From NCBI GenBank assembly GCA_017442025.1, contig JAFSBD010000150.1:1-11737 (forward strand): a DNA stretch of 11,737 bases, in the 5' to 3' direction. Below, piece by piece: positions 1 through 6,078 of this stretch (within the stretch, counting starts at the first letter, position 1; each line of letters begins with the position of its first letter). A model generated the notes under the pieces. The model made no database searches, had not been told where the DNA came from, and saw only the letters and a list, made by a program, of their open reading frames with translations. Made by a program: the position numbers and the translations under genes. This DNA is from Clostridia bacterium. GTDB lineage: Bacteria; Bacillota; Clostridia; Oscillospirales; QAKW01.

Positions 1-1147
1 CGTCGGTTACCAGCGTAGCGGTATCCTTTAAAACTAAAATCAACTGATATTTTTGCGCAAACTCCTTGGCATAAGCTAAGCGATTTTGCAAAAGTTCCTG
101 CCGTTCTATTCCCAGCAGGCGGGCAAATTCCCCGATATGCGGGGTCAAAACGGTTGTTCCCTTACGAGGGAAAAAATCTTTGAGATGCCAAAGACCATCC
201 CCATCCACAACCAAGGCTTTTTCACTTTGCCAAAGGATGTAGACCTTTTCCTTCGCCGCCTTTTCTCGGCCCAGGCCGCTGCCGACCAGCCAGGCATCGC
301 AGGTGGAGATCTCCGCCTCTTTGAAAACAGGCCCGTAGAATTTTGCCGCGAGAGCCACCTGGATTTCCGAAGGAACATCCGCATAAATCAGCCCTGCGCC
401 GCTTTGCAACGCGCCCTTCAATGCCAGCGCCGCCGCACCGGAATATTGGGGCGCACCCACGCAAAGACCCACCGCTCCATAGGAGTTTTTATGCCCCCAT
501 TCCTTTCGGGGAGGCAAGGCCGGCGAAAGGGTGCAAACATCGAGCTCCTCGGCATAGCTTTGAGGAATCCCGATATCTGCCAGCACCACCTTGCCGCAAT
601 CGGCCAAAAGATGGCAGGGCTTATAAAAAGCAAAGGTAACGGTGAGGAAGGGTTTCAATGTACCCTCGGCGCAAAGCCCGTTTTCCCCATACATTCCGCT
701 GGGCAGATCAATCGCCGCCACAGGTGCCTTGATCTTTTCAAAGACCTTCCGCACCGAAGAAGGCAACTGCCCATGAAAGCCCGTTCCGAAAACGCCGTCT
801 ACCACCAGCGGATACCCGCTCGGGTCGGTTTCAAAGGGGACGCCCAGCTCGAGGCATTTTTGATAATAATATTCGCAATCGGGGGAACGCGCTCCCTCCC
901 CCAACGGCATTACTGCCGGGTTATAATCGGGATATAATAAACAAGCCAAGGCATAGGCATCCCCGCCGTTATTTCCCGGACCGGCCAGAATCAAAACTTT
1001 ATCTGCTTCATGTTCCTCCATCCATGCAGCAATTTCCCGAGAAAGGGCCTCTGCCGCATTCCGCATCAACCAAAGAGAGGAAAAGAGCCCAGATTCTACC
1101 GTACGCCGATCGATCTCTTTCATTTGAGCAGGAGTAACAATCTTCAT
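1..1147 (-). CDS. nnr: Bifunctional NAD(P)H-hydrate epimerase / ADP-dependent dehydratase, 3' end cut by window edge
   Basis: The enzyme repairs hydrated NADH and NADPH in the cytosol. The N-terminal YjeF_N domain epimerises R- and S-hydrates, and the C-terminal ribokinase-like domain dehydrates the S form using ADP or ATP. I translated the minus strand by hand: the frame stays open from the ATG at 1147 to base 1, giving 382 residues with no stop seen. Family members are about 490-510 residues, so roughly the last quarter lies outside the window. Visible epimerase motifs are GPGNNGGD (residues 56-63), VVDGVFGTG (115-123) and AIDLPSG (145-151). The dehydratase half starts near residue 212 with HKNSYGAV (219-226), then GAA..ALKGALQSGAGL (about 238-253), a DGDGL motif (315-319) and TPHIGEF (335-341). 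The terminal GGSGD-type motif is expected beyond the edge. The start ATG overlaps the upstream stop (ATGA), so translation is probably coupled to the preceding gene. Confidence 0.93.
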   Translation of the reverse strand, partial: MKIVTPAQMKEIDRRTVESGLFSSLWLMRNAAEALSREIAAWMEEHEADKVLILAGPGNNGGDAYALACLLYPDYNPAVMPLGEGARSPDCEYYYQKCLELGVPFETDPSGYPLVVDGVFGTGFHGQLPSSVRKVFEKIKAPVAAIDLPSGMYGENGLCAEGTLKPFLTVTFAFYKPCHLLADCGKVVLADIGIPQSYAEELDVCTLSPALPPRKEWGHKNSYGAVGLCVGAPQYSGAAALALKGALQSGAGLIYADVPSEIQVALAAKFYGPVFKEAEISTCDAWLVGSGLGREKAAKEKVYILWQSEKALVVDGDGLWHLKDFFPRKGTTVLTPHIGEFARLLGIERQELLQNRLAYAKEFAQKYQLILVLKDTATLVTD

Positions 1148-1626
1148 CTCAACTTACCCCGCGCTTTCACCCGGAAAACGTCCAATACCGCGGGAGTGGG
1201 CTGAAATAAAATGCAGACCTTCTCTCCCTTGGCATTATATGTGATCCAGAAATATTCCGGTTCCTCCCCTTGGTTGGTCAAAAAGGAGCGAACCTTGCAA
1301 TTGCAGGCGGGGCGGTTGGCGATGGGACCATAGCTTTCGGTCTTGGCGATGCTTGCCTTCAAAAACTCCCGCCGCCGTTCTTTATTGATGATCTTGGTAA
1401 AGCCGATCTCATCCTCCAAAAGGGTATATTCCCATTCAAAGTTAAAAGAAAGAAACACCCGATAGGAAACATAGCAGATCCCTGCGCAAAGAAGGATTCC
1501 GATCACGCCGAGATACATGATAGCCAAAACACCCACCAGCATCAATCCAATGGTATAGCCCATTCGCTTGAAATGATCCATTGGGGTCAGCCGATAGGGC
1601 AGGCTGTATTCAATGAAATTTTCCAC
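1144..1626 (-). CDS. Small membrane protein resembling the DUF6106 family
   Basis: This is a 160-residue protein of unknown function. It begins at a GTG (1626-1624), and the start is supported by a strong GGAGGG Shine-Dalgarno at 1634-1639 with 7-nt spacing. After a short polar N-terminus (MENFIEYSLPYRL) there is a hydrophobic block at about residues 23-57, long enough for two closely spaced membrane helices. A soluble tail of about 100 residues follows. It begins FEWEYTLLEDEIGFTKI, then a basic stretch (NKERRREFLKAS), and it carries a Cys pair (CNC) near residues 108-110. The arrangement of a membrane hairpin plus a C-terminal domain with the FEYTL-like opening recalls DUF6106 proteins of Clostridia; that assignment is from memory and is moderately sure. 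It overlaps nnr by 4 nt (ATGA) and is the first gene of that operon. A role linked to nicotinamide cofactor repair would be pure guess. Confidence 0.8.
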   Translation of the reverse strand: MENFIEYSLPYRLTPMDHFKRMGYTIGLMLVGVLAIMYLGVIGILLCAGICYVSYRVFLSFNFEWEYTLLEDEIGFTKIINKERRREFLKASIAKTESYGPIANRPACNCKVRSFLTNQGEEPEYFWITYNAKGEKVCILFQPTPAVLDVFRVKARGKLR

Positions 1627-1659
1627 GCTTTATCCCTCCGTAATTAATCATAATAATTT

Positions 1660-1688
1660 ATTTTAACATATATTATTGATAAATTCAA
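1660..1688 (-). promoter_or_regulatory. Sigma-A promoter of the DUF6106-nnr operon
   Basis: On the minus strand, TTGAAT (1688-1683), a 17-nt spacer and TAAAAT (1665-1660) form a good housekeeping promoter with a TG dinucleotide just upstream of the -10 (TGTTAAAAT). Transcription would begin near 1653, giving an untranslated leader of about 27 nt before the GTG start. It lies back to back with the pheST promoter. Confidence 0.7.
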
Positions 1689-1711
1689 TATAACATTCTT
1701 TAAAAAAACTA

Positions 1712-1740
1712 TTGATTTTCTCTCTTTACTGTGTTAAAAT
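1712..1740 (+). promoter_or_regulatory. Sigma-A promoter of the pheST T-box operon
   Basis: TTGATT (1712-1717), exactly 17 nt, then TAAAAT (1735-1740), again with TGT directly before the -10. The predicted start near 1747 sits just ahead of the first T-box helix, so the whole leader is transcribed from here. Confidence 0.75.
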
Positions 1741-1746
1741 CAATCC

Positions 1747-1987
1747 AAACGCATTGAACGGGCGTAAAAAGATGCTGATATTCCCGCAAAAGAGAAAAGG
1801 TGCCGGCGGCTGAAAGCACCTTGGCGAAGGAGCGGCATTGATATTCAACCCGGGAGCGGTGCTTTAGGAAAAGGCAACGGGATTCCGCCGTTATGGGAAA
1901 TGCAATGAGTGTCGGGCTATATGGCTCGAAATCAGGGTGGTAACACGGGTTTTTTCAACTCGCCCCTATATAGGGGCGAGTTTTTTA
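1747..1987 (+). promoter_or_regulatory. T-box riboswitch sensing uncharged tRNA-Phe
   Basis: This leader couples pheST transcription to the aminoacylation state of tRNA-Phe. Stem I can be drawn as a base helix CGGG (1759-1762) with CCCG (1849-1852), a specifier internal loop, the helix GATGCTG (1771-1777) with CGGCATT (1833-1839), and an apical helix GGTGC (1799-1803) with GCACC (1816-1820). In the specifier loop TTC (1844-1846) is followed by A, as expected for a Phe codon. A further helix pairs TCGGGC (1912-1917) with GGCTCGA (1923-1929). The conserved T-box runs AGGGTGGTAACACGGG (1934-1949). Its TGGT bulge (1938-1941) matches an ACCA tRNA end with discriminator A. AGGG (1934-1937) can pair with CCCT (1964-1967), making an antiterminator exclusive with the downstream terminator. 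The specificity agrees with the gene controlled. Confidence 0.93.
1959..1987 (+). terminator. T-box attenuator terminator before pheS
   Basis: A perfect 22-nt palindrome at 1959-1980 (left arm CTCGCCCCTA) is followed by TTTTTTATTTTTTT. Its 5' arm is the same stretch needed by the T-box antiterminator, so binding of uncharged tRNA-Phe should prevent its formation. Confidence 0.92.
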
Positions 1988-2019
1988 TTTTTTTGTAAAT
2001 CAATGAAAGGATAGATTGT

Positions 2020-3072
2020 ATGAACAACCAAGTAGAACAGCTTCGGGAAGAATTTCTCTCCCGCCTGGCCGCCGCGCAGGATGCGCAGACTGCCGAAGAG
2101 ATCCGGGTGGAATACCTGGGCAAAAACGGCTCCATCACCGGCCTGATCAAGGGAATGAAGGATCTTTCCATCGAAGAGAAAAAGGATTTCGGCCAGAAGG
2201 TCAATGTCCTGAAAAATGAAGCGGCGCAAAAAATCGCCGAAAAATTAGCAGAGATCAAGCAAAAGGAGCTGGAGGCGGAAATTCTGGCCATGCCCGAATT
2301 TGATATCACCACCCCCGCCAATCTGGAGCGGGGCAGCTATCATCCCATCACCCTGGTCCAGCGTCAATGCGAGGAAATTTTCAAGTCGATGGGCTTTGCT
2401 ATTGAGAATTATTCCGAGGTGGTCAGCGACTATGAGTGCTTCGAATCCCTCAACATCCCCAAGCACCATCCCGCAAGAGATATGCAGGATACCTATTATC
2501 TCGAAAACGGCCAGCTTTTAAAGAGCCATACCAGCGCCGCCCAAAATGCCATCTATCGCAAATATAAGGATGCGCTGATCAACGATGGAGTGCCCATCAA
2601 GGCCATCTTCCCCGGCCGTTGCTTCCGCAACGAAGCAACCGATGCCTGCCATGAAAATACCTTCTTCCAGATGGAGGGTGTGATGGTGGATAAGAATATC
2701 TCCATCTCCAACCTCATCTATTTTATGAAGACGATGCTCTCCGAGGTCTTCCAAAAGGATCTGAGTGTGCGGCTGCGGCCCGGCTTCTTCCCCTTTGTGG
2801 AACCCGGCTTTGAGCTGGATATCAGCTGCCTGATCTGCGACGGGGAGGGTTGCCCCTCCTGCAAGCATAGCGGCTGGCTGGAGCTTTGCCCCTGCGGCAT
2901 GATCCATCCCGAAGTTTTGAAAGCGGGCGGCATCGATCCCGAAGAGTATACCGGCTTTGCCTTTGGCCTGGGCCTGACCCGCCTGGCCATGATGAAATAC
3001 GGCGTCAAGGACATCCGCGACCTCAATTCCGGAAGCCTCAAGACCCTTGCGCAGTTTACCGACGATCATTAA
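2020..3072 (+). CDS. pheS: Phenylalanine--tRNA ligase alpha subunit
   Basis: This is the catalytic subunit of the cytosolic (alpha-beta)2 enzyme that attaches Phe to tRNA-Phe. It has 350 residues, normal for the family. Residues 1-90 form the charged coiled-coil that contacts tRNA. The class II core follows: HPITL (108-112), HPARDMQDT (150-158), LLKSHTSAAQ (166-175), the motif 2 region GRCFRNEATDA (199-209) with FFQMEG (215-220), RLRPGFFPFVEP (251-262), and motif 3 GFAFGLGLTRLAMMKYG (312-328). Residues 270-281 carry C-x2-C-x4-C-x2-C, with two more Cys at 290 and 292. Similar Cys-rich loops occur in many bacterial PheS proteins. Motif 2 has NEATDACHE rather than the commoner DTDDATH-type sequence, so this is an atypical branch. 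The ATG follows GAAAGGA with about 8-nt spacing. The gene ends 18 nt before pheT and is controlled by the T-box. Confidence 0.97.
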   Translation: MNNQVEQLREEFLSRLAAAQDAQTAEEIRVEYLGKNGSITGLIKGMKDLSIEEKKDFGQKVNVLKNEAAQKIAEKLAEIKQKELEAEILAMPEFDITTPANLERGSYHPITLVQRQCEEIFKSMGFAIENYSEVVSDYECFESLNIPKHHPARDMQDTYYLENGQLLKSHTSAAQNAIYRKYKDALINDGVPIKAIFPGRCFRNEATDACHENTFFQMEGVMVDKNISISNLIYFMKTMLSEVFQKDLSVRLRPGFFPFVEPGFELDISCLICDGEGCPSCKHSGWLELCPCGMIHPEVLKAGGIDPEEYTGFAFGLGLTRLAMMKYGVKDIRDLNSGSLKTLAQFTDDH

Positions 3073-3090
3073 GGAAAGGAGAATGAAGCG

Positions 3091-5451
3091 ATGTTTTTAT
3101 CAATGAATTGGTTATCCGACTTTGTCGATTTCAGCGGGTTAGATAAATTAAAGCTGATCAATCAGTTCTCCCTTTCCACCGCGGAAGTGGAGAATGAGAT
3201 CTTCTTCAAGGGAAGCGATATTGAAGGGATCGTTTTGGCCGAGATCAAAGAGGTGGCCGACCACCCCGAATCCAAAAAGCTTCATCTTTTGAAGGTGGAT
3301 GCAGGCAGCGGCGAGCTGATCGACGTTGTTTGCGGCGCGCCCAATGTGCGCGTTGGGATGAAGACCGCCTTTGCACCCATCGGCGCAAAGATCGGCGAGA
3401 TCACCATCGCCCCCCGCGCACTGGCGGGCTATACCTCCTATGGTATGTGTTGCTCCGAGCGGGAGCTGGGAATTTCCGACAGCCATGAAGGGATCATGGA
3501 CATCACCGAGGATGCTCCTTTGGGCACCCCCATCAAAGAAATTTTCGAGATCGACGATATCATCTTCGAAGTCGATAATAAATCCCTCACCAACCGCCCC
3601 GACCTTTGGGGGCACTACGGCATTGCCCGCGAATTTGCCGCGCTGATCGGCCGTCCCTTAAAGCCGCTGGATTGCGTGGAGCTTTCGGCCTTCGATCACC
3701 TGCCCAAGGTGGATATGAAGATCGAAGATCCCCTTTGCCAGCGTTATTCCTGCCTGCAGGTGGAGAATATTACCAAGAGCGTCAGCCCTGTTAATATGCG
3801 GATCCGCCTTTTCTATTGCGGCATGCGCGCCATCAATCTGCTGGCCGACCTGACCAACTATCTGATGCTGGAAATGGGCCAACCGATGCACGCTTTTGAT
3901 TCCCGCAAGGTGGAAAAGCTGCGGATCAAGCGGTTTGATGCGCCCCATGTTTTCCGCACCTTAGACGGTGTGGATCGCAATTGCGACGAAAATACTCTGA
4001 TGATCTGCAACGATAATACCCCGGTGGCCATCGCCGGTATCATGGGCGGCCTGGATAGCGAGATCGTGGAGGATACCACCCGCCTGACTCTGGAATCCGC
4101 CACCTTCGATGCGGTAAGCATCCGCAAGAGCACTGTTCGCCTGGGGCATCGAACCGATGCTTCCATGCGCTATGAAAAGTGCCTGGATCCCGAAATGACC
4201 GTTCCCGCCATCGCGCGGTTCTTGAAGCTGCTGACCGATATCGATAGCGGCGTGCAGGTGGTCTCGGCGCTGACCGATGAATATGCCTTCCGCTATCCGG
4301 TGCGTCAGCTTTCCTTTGATAAGAAATTTGTCGATCGCTATACCGGCATCGAGATCTCCAACGAGACCATCGAAAAGACCCTCAAGGCCCTGGGCTTTGC
4401 GGTTACGGTGGATGGGGACTCTTTTGAAGTTACCGTTCCCTCCCATCGCGCTACCAAGGATGTTACCATGAAGGCCGATATCATCGAGGAGATCACCCGC
4501 ATCTACGGCTATGATAACTTTGCCATCCATACCGCCGAAGCGCCCCTCTACCCTGTTCGGGCGGCCGAGGAAAAAACGGTGGAGGATAAAATGAAGGATC
4601 TGCTGGTCAAGCGGTTCTCCCTCCATGAATTGCACTCTTATGTTTGGGCTTATTATGATGAATATAAAGAGCTGGGCATTGAGGTGGAGAAAAATATCAA
4701 GCTGGTCAACGCCACCAACCCCAATATCGAGACCATCCGCCGCTCCATCATTCCCACCCAGATCTGCCAGGTCAAGACCAACGCCACCTATGCGCCTTCC
4801 TTCGGCGTATTTGAGATCGGGCGGGTTATTGACGGTCTGAAGGAAGATGGGCTTTGCAACGAGCGCAAAAAGCTTTGCATCACCCTCTTTGATAAGACCA
4901 AAAGCGTGGAAGCGCTCTATTATGAGTTGCGGGATATTCTGGCGGTCATGACCGATGACCTGCGCCACGCCACCCTCACCTTTGAGACCATCGAGGCTAC
5001 CAAATCCTATCAGCATCCCCGCAATCTCAACGCGATTTTGCTGGATGGCGTAAAGCTGGGCGAGATGGGCATCGTTCATCCCACCATCAGCAAGAAGATC
5101 GATAAAAAAGCGGCGATCGTTTTCGCCGAAATCGATGTGGACGCCTTTGCTAAGGTAAAGAACGCATCCATCACCTATCGGGAGCCCTCCAAGTATCCCG
5201 AGATGGAGATCGACGTTACCTTTATTGCCGAAAAGTTTGCCCTCATCCATGAAGCCATTCAGAAGGCAGACTGCCCCTGGATCCGCTCGGTTAAGGTTTA
5301 CGACACTTATCAGGACGAAAACGGTAAATCCATCACCGTTCGTCTGCTTTTCTCGGATAACGAGCGCACCTTGACCAAAGAAGAGGTTATGGCGGTGATC
5401 GATTCCATCATCGCAGATCTCGATGCCAAGGGCATTCCCATGAAAAAATAA
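3091..5451 (+). CDS. pheT: Phenylalanine--tRNA ligase beta subunit
   Basis: This is the structural and editing subunit that partners PheS. It has 786 residues, close to the usual 790-800. Order of domains: N-terminal helix-turn, an OB-fold tRNA-binding domain (about 43-152, with VVCGAPNV at 79-86 and GMCCSERELG at 118-127), the B3/B4 editing module (about 215-395, with MGQPMHAFD at 262-270 and AGIMGG at 315-320), B5 (about 405-478, with EEITRIYGYDN at 466-476), a catalytic-like core, and the anticodon-binding FDX-ACB domain (about 697-786, with SITVRLLFSDNERTLTKEEV near 747-766). The segment DNKSLTNRPDLWGHYGIARE (162-181) differs from the commoner ITPNRPDCLSH-type sequence, marking an unusual PheT subtype. 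GGAAAGGAG at 3073-3081 places the start at 3091; an ATG at 3083 is out of frame. A terminator follows directly. Confidence 0.97.
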   Translation: MFLSMNWLSDFVDFSGLDKLKLINQFSLSTAEVENEIFFKGSDIEGIVLAEIKEVADHPESKKLHLLKVDAGSGELIDVVCGAPNVRVGMKTAFAPIGAKIGEITIAPRALAGYTSYGMCCSERELGISDSHEGIMDITEDAPLGTPIKEIFEIDDIIFEVDNKSLTNRPDLWGHYGIAREFAALIGRPLKPLDCVELSAFDHLPKVDMKIEDPLCQRYSCLQVENITKSVSPVNMRIRLFYCGMRAINLLADLTNYLMLEMGQPMHAFDSRKVEKLRIKRFDAPHVFRTLDGVDRNCDENTLMICNDNTPVAIAGIMGGLDSEIVEDTTRLTLESATFDAVSIRKSTVRLGHRTDASMRYEKCLDPEMTVPAIARFLKLLTDIDSGVQVVSALTDEYAFRYPVRQLSFDKKFVDRYTGIEISNETIEKTLKALGFAVTVDGDSFEVTVPSHRATKDVTMKADIIEEITRIYGYDNFAIHTAEAPLYPVRAAEEKTVEDKMKDLLVKRFSLHELHSYVWAYYDEYKELGIEVEKNIKLVNATNPNIETIRRSIIPTQICQVKTNATYAPSFGVFEIGRVIDGLKEDGLCNERKKLCITLFDKTKSVEALYYELRDILAVMTDDLRHATLTFETIEATKSYQHPRNLNAILLDGVKLGEMGIVHPTISKKIDKKAAIVFAEIDVDAFAKVKNASITYREPSKYPEMEIDVTFIAEKFALIHEAIQKADCPWIRSVKVYDTYQDENGKSITVRLLFSDNERTLTKEEVMAVIDSIIADLDAKGIPMKK

Positions 5452-5456
5452 TTTTT

Positions 5457-5490
5457 AAAAAAGGGCTCGAATGAGCCCTTTTTTATTTTT
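5457..5490 (+). terminator. Intrinsic terminator of the pheST operon
   Basis: AAAAAAGGGCTC, a GAAT tetraloop at 5469-5472 and GAGCCC (5473-5478) lead into TTTTTTATTTTTT. It begins only 5 nt after the pheT stop codon. Confidence 0.93.
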
Positions 5491-5495
5491 TATGC

Positions 5496-5524
5496 TTGTA
5501 ATCTTTGGGGATTCGTTATATAAT
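5496..5524 (+). promoter_or_regulatory. Sigma-A promoter of ireB
   Basis: TTGTAA (5496-5501), 17 nt, TATAAT (5519-5524). It lies between the pheT terminator and the ireB Shine-Dalgarno, so ireB is transcribed on its own. The expected start is near 5531. Confidence 0.8.
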
Positions 5525-5555
5525 AGACCTATATTCCAAACAGGAGGTTTTAAAT

Positions 5556-5801
5556 ATGCGTCAAGAAACCATTTCCTTTAAAATCAAAAAGGATGAGCAG
5601 ATGGAGATGAAAGAGGTTCTCTCCACCGTTTATGATGCTCTGAAGGAAAAGGGATATAACCCCCTGAACCAGATCGTTGGCTACATTCTCAGCGAGGACC
5701 CCACCTATATCACCAACCATAATAACGCCCGCGCCCTGATCCGCAAGATCGATCGGGACGAACTGCTGGGCGAGCTGGTCAAATTCTATTTAGAGCATTA
5801 A
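5556..5801 (+). CDS. ireB: IreB family regulatory phosphoprotein
   Basis: A small 81-residue soluble protein of the IreB/DUF965 (YrzL) family. In Enterococcus faecalis IreB is a substrate of the PASTA Ser/Thr kinase IreK and negatively regulates cephalosporin resistance. Here the N-terminus MRQETISFKI offers T5 and S7 near where IreB is phosphorylated. The conserved body includes VYDALKEKGYNPLNQIVGYI, an S.DP.YI element, NARALIRK and the C-terminal DELLGELVKFYLEH, all matching the family. An in-frame ATG at 5505 exists, but it lies inside the promoter and would precede the transcript start. The ATG at 5556 has a perfect AGGAGG at 5542-5547 with 8-nt spacing. The gene is a monocistron between its own promoter and terminator. 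The usual ireB neighbours yrrK/ruvX and yrzB are absent here. Confidence 0.93.
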   Translation: MRQETISFKIKKDEQMEMKEVLSTVYDALKEKGYNPLNQIVGYILSEDPTYITNHNNARALIRKIDRDELLGELVKFYLEH

Positions 5802-5805
5802 GCAT

Positions 5806-5846
5806 AAAAGTGGCTGAAAAAACAATTGTTTTTTCAGCCACTTTTT
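5806..5846. terminator. Long bidirectional terminator after ireB
   Basis: A perfect 40-nt palindrome at 5806-5845 has a GTGGCTGAAAAAAC arm around a CAATTG centre. Flanking A and T tracts make it usable from both sides. It lies 4 nt past the ireB stop. Confidence 0.9.
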
Positions 5847-5871
5847 TGAGGGCACATAAAAATTGTTTGAA

Positions 5872-5940
5872 ACTTTCAAACCGAGCCGTAGGCTTGCCCG
5901 ACGGCGTATAAAAATACGCCGAGTGGCGAGGTTTGGAAGT
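5872..5940. repeat. Unexplained branched hairpin element (possible dispersed intergenic repeat or small structured RNA)
   Basis: The outer helix pairs ACTTTCAAACC (5872-5882) with GGTTTGGAAGT (5930-5940) over 11 positions with one G-U. Inside are a short hairpin AGCC (5884-5887) with GGCT (5891-5894), and an 8-bp hairpin CGGCGTAT (5902-5909), loop AAAA, ATACGCCG (5914-5921). There is no credible reading frame and no clear promoter directly upstream on either strand. It is flanked by two terminator-like hairpins. Only one copy is present in this window. The compact foldable design in a convergent intergenic gap resembles dispersed palindromic repeats; a small RNA is the alternative. Confidence 0.5.
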
Positions 5941-5941
5941 A

Positions 5942-6052
5942 GCAAAGGGCATTTAAATAGAGAAAGACATCGCATTTGCGATGTCTTTCTTCCTTACAGT
6001 CCAATTTACGCAGAAATTTAATTTCAATCTCTTGTTTTTCTTTGCCCTTTGC
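5942..6052. repeat. 10-nt perfect inverted repeat flanking a hairpin
   Basis: GCAAAGGGCA (5942-5951) is exactly complementary to TGCCCTTTGC (6043-6052), and the hairpin at 5961-5990 lies between the arms. They could close a larger secondary structure or be the ends of a tiny element. No target-site duplication was recognised. Confidence 0.4.
5961..5992. terminator. Strong hairpin, probable terminator for the rhamnulokinase transcript
   Basis: AGAAAGACATCGCA (5961-5974) pairs with TGCGATGTCTTTCT (5977-5990), 13 bp or more. The T-rich 3' flank is interrupted on both strands (TCTATTT on minus), so termination strength is uncertain. It sits about 90 nt past the rhaB stop. Confidence 0.6.
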
Positions 6053-6078
6053 GGTTCGGGCAATTTTTAAAGCCCTTT

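Noticed and set aside
86..937. 283-codon open frame on the plus strand
   Set aside because: It lies antisense to the well-matched nnr frame and shows no recognisable domain or ribosome binding site.
3961..5250. 429-codon open frame on the minus strand opposite pheT
   Set aside because: It is a mirror of the strongly supported pheT coding frame, lacks a Shine-Dalgarno, and its product is low-complexity G/D/I-rich with no family signature.
5505..5555. N-terminal extension of ireB from an ATG at 5505
   Set aside because: The start lies within the -35/-10 region and no family member has this extension. The ATG at 5556 has a perfect Shine-Dalgarno.
5790..5975. 61-codon minus-strand frame in the ireB-rhaB gap
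   Set aside because: It consists of the terminator palindrome and hairpin element read as protein, with no ribosome binding site.
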